A stretch of 64,000 bases of DNA, taken from NCBI GenBank assembly GCA_947501885.1, contig CANMXN010000001.1, positions 1,054,001 through 1,118,000 of the forward strand, written 5' to 3'. Below the pieces are notes generated by a model that had not been told where the DNA came from, searched no databases, and saw only the letters and a list, made by a program, of their open reading frames with translations. The translations under genes and the position numbers were made by a program. Numbering within the stretch: the stretch's first letter is position 1; each line of letters begins with the position of its first letter. Positions 47,713-57,729 of the stretch are shown piece by piece. The stretch is from an uncultured Sphingorhabdus sp. GTDB lineage: Bacteria; Pseudomonadota; Alphaproteobacteria; Sphingomonadales; Sphingomonadaceae.

Positions 47713-47919
47713 TTAAGGTGTTAATAATTCTAGATGTCCAACCTTTAATGCCAACGCCAGCTCATAAATTGTCACTATGGTTGGATTGCGCTTCCCACGT
47801 TCTAAATCACTGATATATTGTTGAGATAGACCAGAGAGCGCTGAGAGCTGCTCTTGGGTTAAATCATTGGCCTGCCTAATTCGACAAACATTATCCCCAA
47901 CAAGTTTTCGCATATCCAT
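47713..47919 (-). CDS. XRE-family HTH regulator
   Basis: 68 aa; VCRIRQANDLTQEQLSALSGLSQQYISDLERGKRNPTIVTIYELALAL. Confidence 0.9.
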   Translation of the reverse strand: MDMRKLVGDNVCRIRQANDLTQEQLSALSGLSQQYISDLERGKRNPTIVTIYELALALKVGHLELLTP

Positions 47920-47990
47920 ACGAGAAACTATTGGCGCTTTTTTATCTTCTTGTTTATCAACTATAGTATGTAAATTATGAAGGATGGATA

Positions 47991-48545
47991 ATGACTGATA
48001 AAAACAACTTTGATACAGAATTTAAAAAAGGAATGGAGATACCCTGCCCTAAATGTAGAGAGAATATGAATATGACAGCAAAGCGCTGTCCAAATTGCCA
48101 ATATGATTTTTCTGATAACGAAGTTCACACAAACATAGCATCAAAAAGAACCAACCCTCTTGGATGCGTTATTATTGTAGGAATTATTACAGTAGTGGCT
48201 GTGATAGGTTTTGGGGTTTCATCAACTGGAGATAAAGCTTCAGATATCCCAAGCAGAACTACATCCAAAACTCCAAATTCTGGTGAAGTTTTTGCATATA
48301 AAGAAGCAGCTAAAACATTAATAAGTGCAAAGCTACGCGACCCTGATTCAGCTATTTTTTCAAATATGGTTGTTTATCCTGAACGTAAAGATAGATCTGT
48401 GATTATTTGCGGTTACGTTAATTCACGCAATGGCTTTGGAGGAATGACGGGAGCGCAGCGTTTCATCACTGGTGGCACGGTAATGTTAGAAGAAGAATTC
48501 ACTGAGGAACAAATGTCAATTGCTTGGACAAGATTCTGTAATTGA
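47991..48545 (+). CDS. Zinc-ribbon membrane-anchored hypothetical protein
   Basis: 184 aa; CPKCRENMNMTAKRCPNCQYDF then one TM helix; C-terminal LRDPDSAIFSNMVVYPERKDRSVIICGYVNSRNGFGGMTGAQRFI. Confidence 0.7.
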   Translation: MTDKNNFDTEFKKGMEIPCPKCRENMNMTAKRCPNCQYDFSDNEVHTNIASKRTNPLGCVIIVGIITVVAVIGFGVSSTGDKASDIPSRTTSKTPNSGEVFAYKEAAKTLISAKLRDPDSAIFSNMVVYPERKDRSVIICGYVNSRNGFGGMTGAQRFITGGTVMLEEEFTEEQMSIAWTRFCN

Positions 48546-48556
48546 ATAATCTTCTA

Positions 48557-50113
48557 TCAATATAAATAATCATAATCGGGATCATCATAATCGCCGTGTA
48601 AGTCATGCCAATCATTCTCGGCGCTGGGGCCTGAGCTATCATAATCATCACGCCCATCAATTGTGACTAAGATAGGAGCGTGCGGCACACTATCTTCTTG
48701 TCTGCCCATATGTTTTCGTATCCATGATAGCAATTGTGAGAGCGCATCAACCTGATCGTCATGCTTGCCATTAGGAAAGGATAATAATTCTGATGTGAAC
48801 GCTGTTAGCCAAGGCGCGCTTTGCGGCAATATCACCTGCCCGCCAGCAATCATTGCGCTTACGCCTGCTACTCTGCTTACCTTATCACCTTCGGGCTGCT
48901 GCTTGAACGGCAGGGCCACACGGTTTGGTTGCTCATTACGCAGCGTCTGATAGAGCTGCGTGCCGCTGGCCGCATCCTCAATCAATATAGTTTCAGCATT
49001 ATACTCCCGCGCTAGTCGGATGGACGCTTCTTTAAGATCAGGAAAGGTGAGCTTGCGGCGAAACACATCGATGATATATATCTTTTTGGTATAATATCGC
49101 GCTGTAATGCACACCGAATAATCATTATGAATACCATCCTTGCTTGCCGTATCCCAGCTTTGTACGATGAACCCGCTCGGGATATTCTCTAAATCTAATG
49201 TCTCATGGAGCAGCCAGTCTTTTTGGATCATATTGCCGGTGGCTGGAACGGGGTCTTGCTGATATTGCGCTTCAAATATAATAGGCCCTTGATCGCGCTT
49301 GATCCGCATCAATGTCTCATAGGGCTCGCGCATTGGATGTAGCACTTCTCCTTCATAGCGCTTATAAATATGTCCTCTGGTAAGCGCTATGTTATGGCTT
49401 TCATTGGCGATAGCCGGAAGGTTAAGATGCGACCAGCCACCATCCTCTAGTATAAGGCCTGCCAGATCATTAGCGTGCAAGCGCTGCATCACGCAGATGA
49501 TCGCGCCGGTTCGTTTATCATTCAAGCGCGAGGTTAGCGTTGAGCGGTACCAATCATTAAGCGCGCTGCGGATAGTTTCTGAAAAAGCCTCATCCGGTTT
49601 AATCGGATCATCGATAATGATGATATCACCGCCACGCCCTGTTAATGTGCCTGTGATTGACGTTGCCATTCGCCCGCCGCCAGCGCTGGTTTCAAAATCA
49701 TGCGCTGCCGATCGCTTTTTGGATATAAGCGTTTTAGGAAATAACTCTCGGTACCAGTGCGATTCCATGATTGAGAGACAATCACGCGCAAGCTTACCTG
49801 CCAATTCACCAGAATAACTAATGCAAACGAAATTCTTGGTCGGATCACGGCCGAGCATCCATGCCACCCATGCAACAGATATGGTGATGGATTTTAGATT
49901 GCGCGGCGGGAGCGTTACCAAAAGACGCAATGCTGTGCCATCTTGGACGGAGTTTAATCTGTGCACGATAGCATCAAGATGCCAATTCCAATCAAGCACC
50001 CCACCGCCAGAGATCCATGGGAATGCTTTGCGCAGGAATAAAGCAAAGTCATTACGCATGAGCTCACTTAAAAATGCCTTTGGGTCATCCAGTTGGTCAT
50101 GAGCATTTATCAT
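48557..50113 (-). CDS. Phage terminase large subunit
   Basis: 518 aa; LLVTLPPRNLKSITISVAWVAWMLGRDP, RGGDIIIIDDPIKPDEAFSE, SWDTASKDGIHNDYSVC, HDDQVDALSQLL. Confidence 0.92.
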   Translation of the reverse strand: MINAHDQLDDPKAFLSELMRNDFALFLRKAFPWISGGGVLDWNWHLDAIVHRLNSVQDGTALRLLVTLPPRNLKSITISVAWVAWMLGRDPTKNFVCISYSGELAGKLARDCLSIMESHWYRELFPKTLISKKRSAAHDFETSAGGGRMATSITGTLTGRGGDIIIIDDPIKPDEAFSETIRSALNDWYRSTLTSRLNDKRTGAIICVMQRLHANDLAGLILEDGGWSHLNLPAIANESHNIALTRGHIYKRYEGEVLHPMREPYETLMRIKRDQGPIIFEAQYQQDPVPATGNMIQKDWLLHETLDLENIPSGFIVQSWDTASKDGIHNDYSVCITARYYTKKIYIIDVFRRKLTFPDLKEASIRLAREYNAETILIEDAASGTQLYQTLRNEQPNRVALPFKQQPEGDKVSRVAGVSAMIAGGQVILPQSAPWLTAFTSELLSFPNGKHDDQVDALSQLLSWIRKHMGRQEDSVPHAPILVTIDGRDDYDSSGPSAENDWHDLHGDYDDPDYDYLY

Positions 50114-50595
50114 GTCTCTAGGTCATCCTTGCCAAAGTCATCGGTGATGGCATTATTTTCATGCCCATCTGCTCTCCCTTCAGCGTTTGCCTGCTCATCA
50201 TCAGCATGGCTGTCGTTACTGCCTTGTGATGTCACCATGCTCTCGAGATAACCATCCAATATAGATTGATCGGAAGCCGATAATATAGACTTACCTTTGC
50301 GCTCATCCTCAATCCCAAACATCTGAATCGTTAAAGAGGTGATTACCTCAATGGCACGCACATCACCCTTGGCCGCTTTGGCTGCCAATGTTTTTAATAT
50401 CACTTCCTGCATACGCAGGTTTTTACGCTGTCCATTCTCTGTAACGGTTACCGTCGTTTTAAGCTGCGCGCCCAGATCACTCTTAATGCCCTTCGATCCT
50501 TTTTTGCGCCCTTTAGGGTTTCCTGATTGCCCCTGTTTGAATTGGCTATGCTTAGGAGGTTTGCCATAACCGATGGTATAATTACGCTTGGCCAT
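50110..50595 (-). CDS. DUF5681 domain protein (terminase-associated)
   Basis: 161 aa; YTIGYGKPPKHSQFKQGQSGNPKGRKKGSKGIKSDLGAQL is typical of DUF5681. Confidence 0.85.
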   Translation of the reverse strand: MAKRNYTIGYGKPPKHSQFKQGQSGNPKGRKKGSKGIKSDLGAQLKTTVTVTENGQRKNLRMQEVILKTLAAKAAKGDVRAIEVITSLTIQMFGIEDERKGKSILSASDQSILDGYLESMVTSQGSNDSHADDEQANAEGRADGHENNAITDDFGKDDLET

Positions 50596-51952
50596 CGGCT
50601 GCCTCCGCCGCTTGATGAAGCCTCTGCTGCTTTACTTGCTTAAAATCACGCCCATCAGCATGCATAACTTCAATGCCCATTGCATCGCTCAGCCGCTTAA
50701 GTGCTGTATCAACATAAAGTGGATCAATTTCTATAGCTGCGCCTATACGTTTTGTGCGCTGCGCTGCAAGTAGCGTGGTGCCTGAACCGCAAAAAGGATC
50801 GAGAATGATATCACCGGACTTTGAGCAGTCGAGAATAAGATCGGCAACAAGCGCGGTGGGTTTAACGGTTGGATGACTAGCAAGATCTGCATCGCGGCCT
50901 TTACGAAAAGTATTGGCGCCCGCATAATTTACAACATTAGTCCTATAGCGACCTGTCTCTCCCAAACCAAAATTATTGATATGCTTGGCCTTTCCCGATT
51001 TAAAGGCAAAGATAAGCTCATGCTGACTACGGTAAAATGAACCCATGCCCGCATTATCCTTCACCCAAACAAGCATCTGCTTAAACTGCGCATAGACCCC
51101 ATCCGCTGCATCCAATATCTCACGCACATGACGCCAGTCCATACATTGAAAATGAATGGAACCAGATGATGAGAACATCACACATTGTTTAAACACGCCG
51201 CGCAAGAACTGAGTAAATTCACTCTGGTTCATTTCACCACTGGCATGCGCAAATTCGCGATGCTTATGTTTGCCAAGTCCAGATACATGGCCTGTGATCG
51301 GAACATTATAAGGAGGATCGGCAAAGATCATGGATGCCCGGTCTTCGCCCAGTAAAACCTCATAGCTATTTGAAACATGGCTGCTACCGCAATAGAGGCG
51401 GTGCGGACCTATATGCCATAAATCACCAAGCTGCGAGACAGCTACCTCATCTGGATCAGGAAGTTCAACCTCCTCTGGTTTCTCTTTTTCCTGCTCACCA
51501 CCTATTGAAAAATCAATATCGCTTAAATTAAAACCGGTGATCTCTATATTATAGTCATGCTCAAGCAGATATTCCAGCTCGCACGAGAGCAAATCTTTAT
51601 CCCAACCCGCTTGTTCGGCAATACGGTTTTCAGCCAAAGCAAAAGCGCGCCGGTCAGCTTCGGATATAAATTTAACACGAATAACGGGCACATGTCCTAA
51701 GGCTTTCGAAGCGGCCCAACGGCCATGACCCGCGACGATATTATTATCATCATCAATAATGATCGGCACAATAAAACCAAATTGGTTTATGCTCGCACCT
51801 ATCTGCTGCAATTGTTTTTGGCTATGCGTGCGCGGATTCTTCGGATTAGGCTTTAGGCTGCTGCGCTCTAATAGCTCAATATGCGGATGATTAGGAATAG
51901 TACCTTCGGTCATTGATTGCTCCTTTAAAAAACGGAACGGATCAATTGCCAC
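50582..51952 (-). CDS. ParB-like nuclease domain plus DNA methyltransferase (N4/N6 type)
   Basis: 456 aa; LKPNPKNPRTHSQKQLQQIGASINQFGFIVPIIID...IVAGHGRWAASKALG (ParB-like), MIFADPPYNVPITG (DPPY), ILDPFCGSGTTLLAA. Confidence 0.92.
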   Translation of the reverse strand: MAIDPFRFLKEQSMTEGTIPNHPHIELLERSSLKPNPKNPRTHSQKQLQQIGASINQFGFIVPIIIDDDNNIVAGHGRWAASKALGHVPVIRVKFISEADRRAFALAENRIAEQAGWDKDLLSCELEYLLEHDYNIEITGFNLSDIDFSIGGEQEKEKPEEVELPDPDEVAVSQLGDLWHIGPHRLYCGSSHVSNSYEVLLGEDRASMIFADPPYNVPITGHVSGLGKHKHREFAHASGEMNQSEFTQFLRGVFKQCVMFSSSGSIHFQCMDWRHVREILDAADGVYAQFKQMLVWVKDNAGMGSFYRSQHELIFAFKSGKAKHINNFGLGETGRYRTNVVNYAGANTFRKGRDADLASHPTVKPTALVADLILDCSKSGDIILDPFCGSGTTLLAAQRTKRIGAAIEIDPLYVDTALKRLSDAMGIEVMHADGRDFKQVKQQRLHQAAEAADGQA

Positions 51953-52000
51953 CTATTTCGGCGAGATGCGAAACAATTAAATGGTCAAAAAATTCGCCAT

Positions 52001-52783
52001 TTAATTATTCCCACAAAGCGACAAATCGGTCTCATCGACATGAGCTCGCATAATGGCATCAAGATCATCTGGATTTGGTTCGTCGACAGATTTAACTTTC
52101 GCAATCATATTGAGGATAGTAAAAGTCGGCATTTTAGGTTCCAATCCTTGAAACAGCCTGACGATCGCTTCTGCCGAAATTGCGCTCGGTTCTGCGCCGA
52201 TATCCTTATTTTTATTCCAACTTATCTTGGCTTCAATCCCAGTCGCTTGCTCGATTGCTGGTAACGCTACTCGCATAGCATTTTCCAATGCATTGTTTCC
52301 ATGCGCGCCCTTTCTCGGGATAAAGTTCTCAAGGAACTGATCTGCTGCGTTCGCAAGCCGAGCAAGATTGTTCTCAAACTGAATAATGTCAAAGTCTGCC
52401 ATGTCAGGTTCTGAGTTTTTTTGCTGAACAGCTAGGTCGTTAAGCGCAACTTGGTAAGCTGGGGAAATCTTTGTTATCAGAAATCTAGTCTTGTCGAGTA
52501 CGCCTATCAACGCGCGAATGTTTGCTTTCTGAGCTTTTGGAGAGCCTACAATTTCTCGTTCAAGCTTTCCTGATAGATACTCTTGAGCTGCATATGTTAA
52601 AACGCCCATGGTTTCATCTCGGCGGTCATTTGAAAGATCAAGGAACGAAACAACGGACTCTACCAATCCGTCAGGAACGTCGAATTCGTCGAGAACCTTC
52701 TCATCGTCTGAGTGTAGCTTATCTTGACTCTGTTGGTCTGCGTCCGGCATTTCCCTGTTACGCTCGTTTTCGTCCCTGCTCAC
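52001..52783 (-). CDS. Hypothetical protein in the phage remnant
   Basis: 260 aa acidic ORF, no family recognised. Confidence 0.6.
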   Translation of the reverse strand: MSRDENERNREMPDADQQSQDKLHSDDEKVLDEFDVPDGLVESVVSFLDLSNDRRDETMGVLTYAAQEYLSGKLEREIVGSPKAQKANIRALIGVLDKTRFLITKISPAYQVALNDLAVQQKNSEPDMADFDIIQFENNLARLANAADQFLENFIPRKGAHGNNALENAMRVALPAIEQATGIEAKISWNKNKDIGAEPSAISAEAIVRLFQGLEPKMPTFTILNMIAKVKSVDEPNPDDLDAIMRAHVDETDLSLCGNN

Positions 52784-53153
52784 TTTGAAAAACTCCCTGT
52801 TCCATTTTTAGGGAATTATAACATAGCCTTGGCTGAATTGCGCGCTTCCACACGGATCATTTAAACAAAACTTGAATTCTATTACAAAAATTCCCTGTAT
52901 TTACCCTGCATAACAGGGAAACCGATAAGAGACCAGTTCGCTTCAAACTGCGCAGCGCACCATTTTCTTCCTCATATAATGTTACGCCAGCTATATATAC
53001 TATATCAATTAACCTATGTGTGTGTTTATTTAACTTAATAGATAATTCTATGGCCATATAAGGCAGACTGGCCATGTCATAATACAACGTATTGCTTAAT
53101 ACGCAACTGCGATGCCATTATATATAAACCGAGTAAGGTGAGGAAATAAGAAT

Positions 53154-54005
53154 ATGAGCATTATACCCAATAGACGGAGTGTTTTGGCATATTCTCTTAT
53201 AGCAAGTGCGGGCTTATTAGCGGGTTGTAAAAATGCTAAAACTCACAAAGCTGAAGAGATTGATGCAAAACCTTATGCAGGCAAGCTTGGCGCGCAGCTC
53301 TATACCGTGCGCTCATTATTTGAAAAAGATTATGCCGCCACTCTTAACGCCTTAGCTGATATAGGTTTTAAAGATTGCGAAACAGCAGGCTTTTATAATC
53401 ACAATCCAGCCGATGTACGCAAAGCATTAGACGATGTCGGTATGGTTAGCCGTTCTGCCCATGTACAACTTGATGATATGCGCAATAATTTTGATATGCT
53501 ATTAGAACAAGCCGAAACAATGGGACAGTCCAGCCTTTTCATTTCTTGGATTGCCGAGAAAGAACGCACATTAGATGGCTATCGCGCTATTGCTGATTTA
53601 CTTAATGAGCGTGCATTGGAGGCTAAGAAAGCTGGTAAAACCGTGGGCTATCATAATCATGAATTTGAATTTCTAAAACAAGGTGAAATTAGCGGCTATG
53701 ATATATTGCTAGAGCGCACAGACCCCAAATTAGTAGCGATGGAAATTGATATATTTTGGGCGCATAAAGTAAATATTGATCCCTTAAACTTGTTCAAGAA
53801 AGCACCAGGCCGATTCAAATCTTGCCATATCAAAGACATTGATAGCAATGGAGAAATGGCAGATGTCGGTGATGGTGAAATTAATTTTGCTAGCATCTTG
53901 AGCAAATATAAAGAGGCAGGGATTGAACAATTTTATGTGGAACATGATAATGCCGCGCAGCCATTGGTTTCATTAAGCAAAGGCTTCAACCATTTGATGC
54001 GATAA
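53154..54005 (+). CDS. Sugar phosphate isomerase/epimerase family lipoprotein (TIM barrel)
   Basis: 283 aa; LLAGC lipobox; KLGAQLYTVRSLFEKDYAATLNALADIGFKDCETAGFY, VGYHNHEFEF, FKSCHIKDID. Confidence 0.85.
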   Translation: MSIIPNRRSVLAYSLIASAGLLAGCKNAKTHKAEEIDAKPYAGKLGAQLYTVRSLFEKDYAATLNALADIGFKDCETAGFYNHNPADVRKALDDVGMVSRSAHVQLDDMRNNFDMLLEQAETMGQSSLFISWIAEKERTLDGYRAIADLLNERALEAKKAGKTVGYHNHEFEFLKQGEISGYDILLERTDPKLVAMEIDIFWAHKVNIDPLNLFKKAPGRFKSCHIKDIDSNGEMADVGDGEINFASILSKYKEAGIEQFYVEHDNAAQPLVSLSKGFNHLMR

Positions 54006-54157
54006 GATATTATTGGTTTATGCTTACAAAACCATCCTATATCTATTTTTGTACAATCTCGGTTCAAATAACTATTGGCATAGATTCTAATATATTGATT
54101 GCATCAGTGCGTATAAATAGAGATAGAGAATAGCATTAAATATGAGCGGAGAATGAA

Positions 54158-54634
54158 GTGAGCGGCAAACCATCAAAAGACGATCCATCTCAAATAGCAG
54201 CGCAAAGCAACAGCATGTTGGCCAAGCCTGCGTTCGGCAAACAACAATATGAGATGAAAATTACCCGTGCAAAAGACAAAAACCTTAAAGCGGCAGAACA
54301 TTCTATCTATCAAATTGCGCAAGAGATTAAAAACTTTGAAAATGATCTTACCGAGGACGAAGAAGCCTTTATGTGCATCATTGGTGGGCCATCAGGCAGC
54401 GCAATTTTTCTCAATGGAATCATTCCGCTTGGCTTGGATAAGGTCGTATTTGTTGGTAAGAATGAACGCGGCGAAAAGGCACGCCTCATCCAACATGTTA
54501 GCCAGATTAATATCATGCTACAATCAGTACCGATTGCTCCCGAAATCGAACCACGGCGCTTTGGCATTGGTTTTCATGCGCAATTAGGGGATGACGATGA
54601 AGAAGCCAATATGGAAGATAAGCCCGAAGATTAA
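54158..54634 (+). CDS. Hypothetical protein (GTG start)
   Basis: 158 aa ORF between core genes, no family recognised. Confidence 0.65.
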   Translation: MSGKPSKDDPSQIAAQSNSMLAKPAFGKQQYEMKITRAKDKNLKAAEHSIYQIAQEIKNFENDLTEDEEAFMCIIGGPSGSAIFLNGIIPLGLDKVVFVGKNERGEKARLIQHVSQINIMLQSVPIAPEIEPRRFGIGFHAQLGDDDEEANMEDKPED

Positions 54635-54661
54635 GGTTCATATTAAAACCTCCTATGAGAA

Positions 54662-54844
54662 TTAATCTCCCGCAATAATCTCACTAGGCTCCTCACGAAC
54701 CAATATAGTATTTTCGGGCAGACCAATAAAAGTGATCAAAGTCCCTTGTTTGCCGTGACGCATTGTCGCAATATTGTCGAGATTAAATGTCACTTTGTCG
54801 TCATCTTGTGACAAAGCCAAAGTACATGTTTTCCATTGCCGCAT
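54662..54844 (-). CDS. Hypothetical protein
   Basis: 60 aa; MRQWKTCTLALSQDDDKVTFNLDNIATMRHGKQGTLITFIGLPENTILVREEPSEIIAGD reads like a compact beta-rich protein. Confidence 0.5.
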   Translation of the reverse strand: MRQWKTCTLALSQDDDKVTFNLDNIATMRHGKQGTLITFIGLPENTILVREEPSEIIAGD

Positions 54845-54922
54845 AATATTATACCCTTCATCATAAAATCATAACCATCACATAAAGCTTGACCAACACC
54901 ACGTCAAAGTTAAGGGACAATT

Positions 54923-55918
54923 ATGTTATTTTTTTCTGATAATGCTGCGCCTGTACACCCCAAAATTATGCAAGCAATTGTAGAGGCAGATCATATCGAT
55001 CAAGCTTATGATGGTGATCGATGGTCTGCACAGCTTGATGAAAAATTTGGGGCTCTTTTTGGCCAAGAAGTATGCGTGCTATGGGTACCAACGGGCACTG
55101 CTGCCAATTGCATTGCACTGGCCGAGATGTGCTTGCCGCATCAAGCGATTATTTGCCACAAAGAAAGTCATATCGAAACCGATGAATGCGGCGCACCAGG
55201 GTTTTATACCGCCGGGGCCAAGCTAATTCACGCCGCAGGTGAGGCCGCTAAACTCTCGCCGCAAAGCATATCTGAAGTGTTGGAGCAAATTCGCCCCGAT
55301 GTACATCAAGCGCAAGCCGCCGTCGTCTCCATCACCAATGCCAGCGAATATGGCGCGGTTTATACCCCTCAAGAAGTCGCCACTATATCCGCGCTCTGCC
55401 AGTCAAAAGGATTAAAACTACATATGGATGGTGCCCGCTTTGCCAATGCTGTGGCATCGCAAAAATGCGATCCAGCAGACATGGTACGCGGGGTTGATGC
55501 GCTATCTTTTGGCTGCGTTAAAAATGGCGGGATGAATGCCGAAGCCTTAATATTTTTTGATCTAGAGCTGGCCAAGCAAAGTCAATACCGCCGCAAGCGT
55601 GCTGGCCATTTACTTTCTAAAGGCCGTTTTTTAGCAGCGCAACTCTTGGCAATGATAGAGGATAATCTCTGGTTAGAAAACGCACGCAGCGCCAATCAAG
55701 CTGCGAGCATTATCGCCAATGCTTGCGGTGATCGTTTGCTCTATCCTGTCGAGGCCAATGAGATCTTTATAAGATTATCTACCGAAGAAGCTGCCAGCTT
55801 ACGCAGCAAAGGTTTTGATTTTTATGATTGGGGCGTTGGACAAGCAAGGCTGGTGACCAGTTGGCATCATAAAGCCGCTGATGTTCAGCCGCTCGCAGAT
55901 GCTATATCTAATCTATAA
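54923..55918 (+). CDS. Low-specificity L-threonine aldolase / beta-eliminating lyase family
   Basis: 331 aa; FFSDNAAPVHPKIMQAI, LHMDGARFANA, DALSFGCVKNGGMNAEALIFF. Confidence 0.92.
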   Translation: MLFFSDNAAPVHPKIMQAIVEADHIDQAYDGDRWSAQLDEKFGALFGQEVCVLWVPTGTAANCIALAEMCLPHQAIICHKESHIETDECGAPGFYTAGAKLIHAAGEAAKLSPQSISEVLEQIRPDVHQAQAAVVSITNASEYGAVYTPQEVATISALCQSKGLKLHMDGARFANAVASQKCDPADMVRGVDALSFGCVKNGGMNAEALIFFDLELAKQSQYRRKRAGHLLSKGRFLAAQLLAMIEDNLWLENARSANQAASIIANACGDRLLYPVEANEIFIRLSTEEAASLRSKGFDFYDWGVGQARLVTSWHHKAADVQPLADAISNL

Positions 55919-56856
55919 TGAGCGACACCAAACAACCACCTCCCAGTAATAACAACCAACCCCTTTTGCAACCAAGCATCATATTACCATTCATTTTTGT
56001 CTCCTTGGTTTGGGGTGCAACATGGCTGGTCATCCGTGATCAATTGGGCAGTGTCCCCGCCAGTTGGTCCGTAACCTATCGCTTTGCACTAGCGACCATA
56101 GGCATGTTTGCGTTAGCAATGGTGATGCGCTTACCTCTCAAAATAAATAAGTCTCTGATGGGTATCGCATTCATCCTTGGCCTGTTTCAATTTTTTGCCA
56201 ATTTCAACTTTGTCTATCGCGCAGAATATTACATCACATCAGGATTAGTGGCGGTATGCTTTGCCCTGCTAATGATCCCCAATGCAATCATGGGCCGTCT
56301 GTTACTTAACGAGAAAATCAATCGTAATTTTATTATTGGTTCAGCGATAGCATGTTGCGGCGTCGCTCTGCTCTTTTTGCAAGAATATCGGGCCAGCGGA
56401 TTACCGCTTAATACTATATTGCTCGGCACAGGTTTCGCTTTGCTCGGCGTGATTTCAGCATCAATTGCCAATATTATACAAGCTTTAGAACGAGCCAAGT
56501 CCGTTCCATTGGTTAGCTTACTCGCATGGTCAATGCTTTGGGGCACGCTATTAGATGGCGCCTATGCGCTAATAATATATGGTCCGCCTATAATTGAAAG
56601 CCGCACTACCTATTTGGTAGGTATTGGATATTTGGCCATAATAGGAACGGTATTAACTTTCCCACTGTATTTTGGTTTAGTACGCAAAATTGGAGCCGCC
56701 CGCGCTGCTTACACCAGCGTAGCAGTCCCCATTGTCGCAATGATATTATCGACTATCTTTGAGGATTATCAATGGTCATTCTTGGCAGGGTCTGGGGCAA
56801 TATTGGCTTTATTAGGATTGCTCATTGCCATGCAAGCACGTAGCCCCAAACGGTAA
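55918..56856 (+). CDS. EamA/DMT-family transporter
   Basis: 312 aa; FVSLVWGATWLVIRDQLGSVPASWSVTYRFALA, ten hydrophobic segments. Confidence 0.9.
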   Translation: MSDTKQPPPSNNNQPLLQPSIILPFIFVSLVWGATWLVIRDQLGSVPASWSVTYRFALATIGMFALAMVMRLPLKINKSLMGIAFILGLFQFFANFNFVYRAEYYITSGLVAVCFALLMIPNAIMGRLLLNEKINRNFIIGSAIACCGVALLFLQEYRASGLPLNTILLGTGFALLGVISASIANIIQALERAKSVPLVSLLAWSMLWGTLLDGAYALIIYGPPIIESRTTYLVGIGYLAIIGTVLTFPLYFGLVRKIGAARAAYTSVAVPIVAMILSTIFEDYQWSFLAGSGAILALLGLLIAMQARSPKR

Positions 56857-57692
56857 TTATAATATTGCGGTTCCCAAGCCAACAACCGCTTAGCTTTGCC
56901 GTTGGCAACGCGGCGGTTTTCGGCATAAAATCCCATCGCCATTTCCGATAGATTAGCCTCTTCGAGCGATTGCAGCGGCGGCACATCCATCCCAAGCATT
57001 TGCGCCGCGAAAGCGATCACTTCATTCTGGCTACAGGGTTCATCATCCGCTATATTAAAAACGCCAGCATGAGGCCTATCAATTGCCGCCATCACTGCAC
57101 CAATTATGTCATCGACATGGATACGGCTAAAAACTTGATCGGGCATATCAATACGGCGTGCTTTGCCCGATGCCATCCGTTCCAATGCACTACGTTCTGG
57201 ACCATATATCCCTGGCAAACGAAAGATATGCATATCTCTACGCAGTTTTTGCCATTGACTATCTGCATCGCTACGTTCTTTGCGGCGACCGCTTCCGATA
57301 TCAGCGCTTTCATCCACCCAAGCGCCGCGGGCATCACCATAGACACCGCTCGAGGACAAATAACCGCTCCATTGTAGATTAGTATCGGCAATCGCTTGGC
57401 CATATTTTTCCAGCACAGGATCACCGCCGCTGCGCATCGGCGGCACCGAAGATAATATATGCGTTGCTTTATTCAATACACTTAAAACAGCCTCTTCATC
57501 ATCAAAGGCTATGGCCTGCTCACTAGCTTTGCGTTTGGTCGCGCTCACGTTCCAACCATCAGCGCGAAGCCGCGCCATCAATCGCCCCGATGTATAGCCG
57601 AGGCCAAATATATGCATATGTTTGCTCATCATTCTTCCTTTGCGATGAATTGGATAAAAATCAACCGCTATTGGACCTTGCGCAAAAATCAT
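56769..57692 (-). CDS. NAD-dependent epimerase/dehydratase (YeeZ-like SDR)
   Basis: 307 aa as tracked; likely start MSKHMHIFGLGYTSGRLMARLRADGWNV; YLSSSGVYGDARGAWVDESAD, FRLPGIYGPERSALERMASG. Confidence 0.85.
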   Translation of the reverse strand: MIFAQGPIAVDFYPIHRKGRMMSKHMHIFGLGYTSGRLMARLRADGWNVSATKRKASEQAIAFDDEEAVLSVLNKATHILSSVPPMRSGGDPVLEKYGQAIADTNLQWSGYLSSSGVYGDARGAWVDESADIGSGRRKERSDADSQWQKLRRDMHIFRLPGIYGPERSALERMASGKARRIDMPDQVFSRIHVDDIIGAVMAAIDRPHAGVFNIADDEPCSQNEVIAFAAQMLGMDVPPLQSLEEANLSEMAMGFYAENRRVANGKAKRLLAWEPQYYNYRLGLRACMAMSNPNKANIAPDPAKNDH

Positions 57693-57729
57693 GCTGCTTT
57701 ATCAATGGAGACTATAATAAGGATTTATA

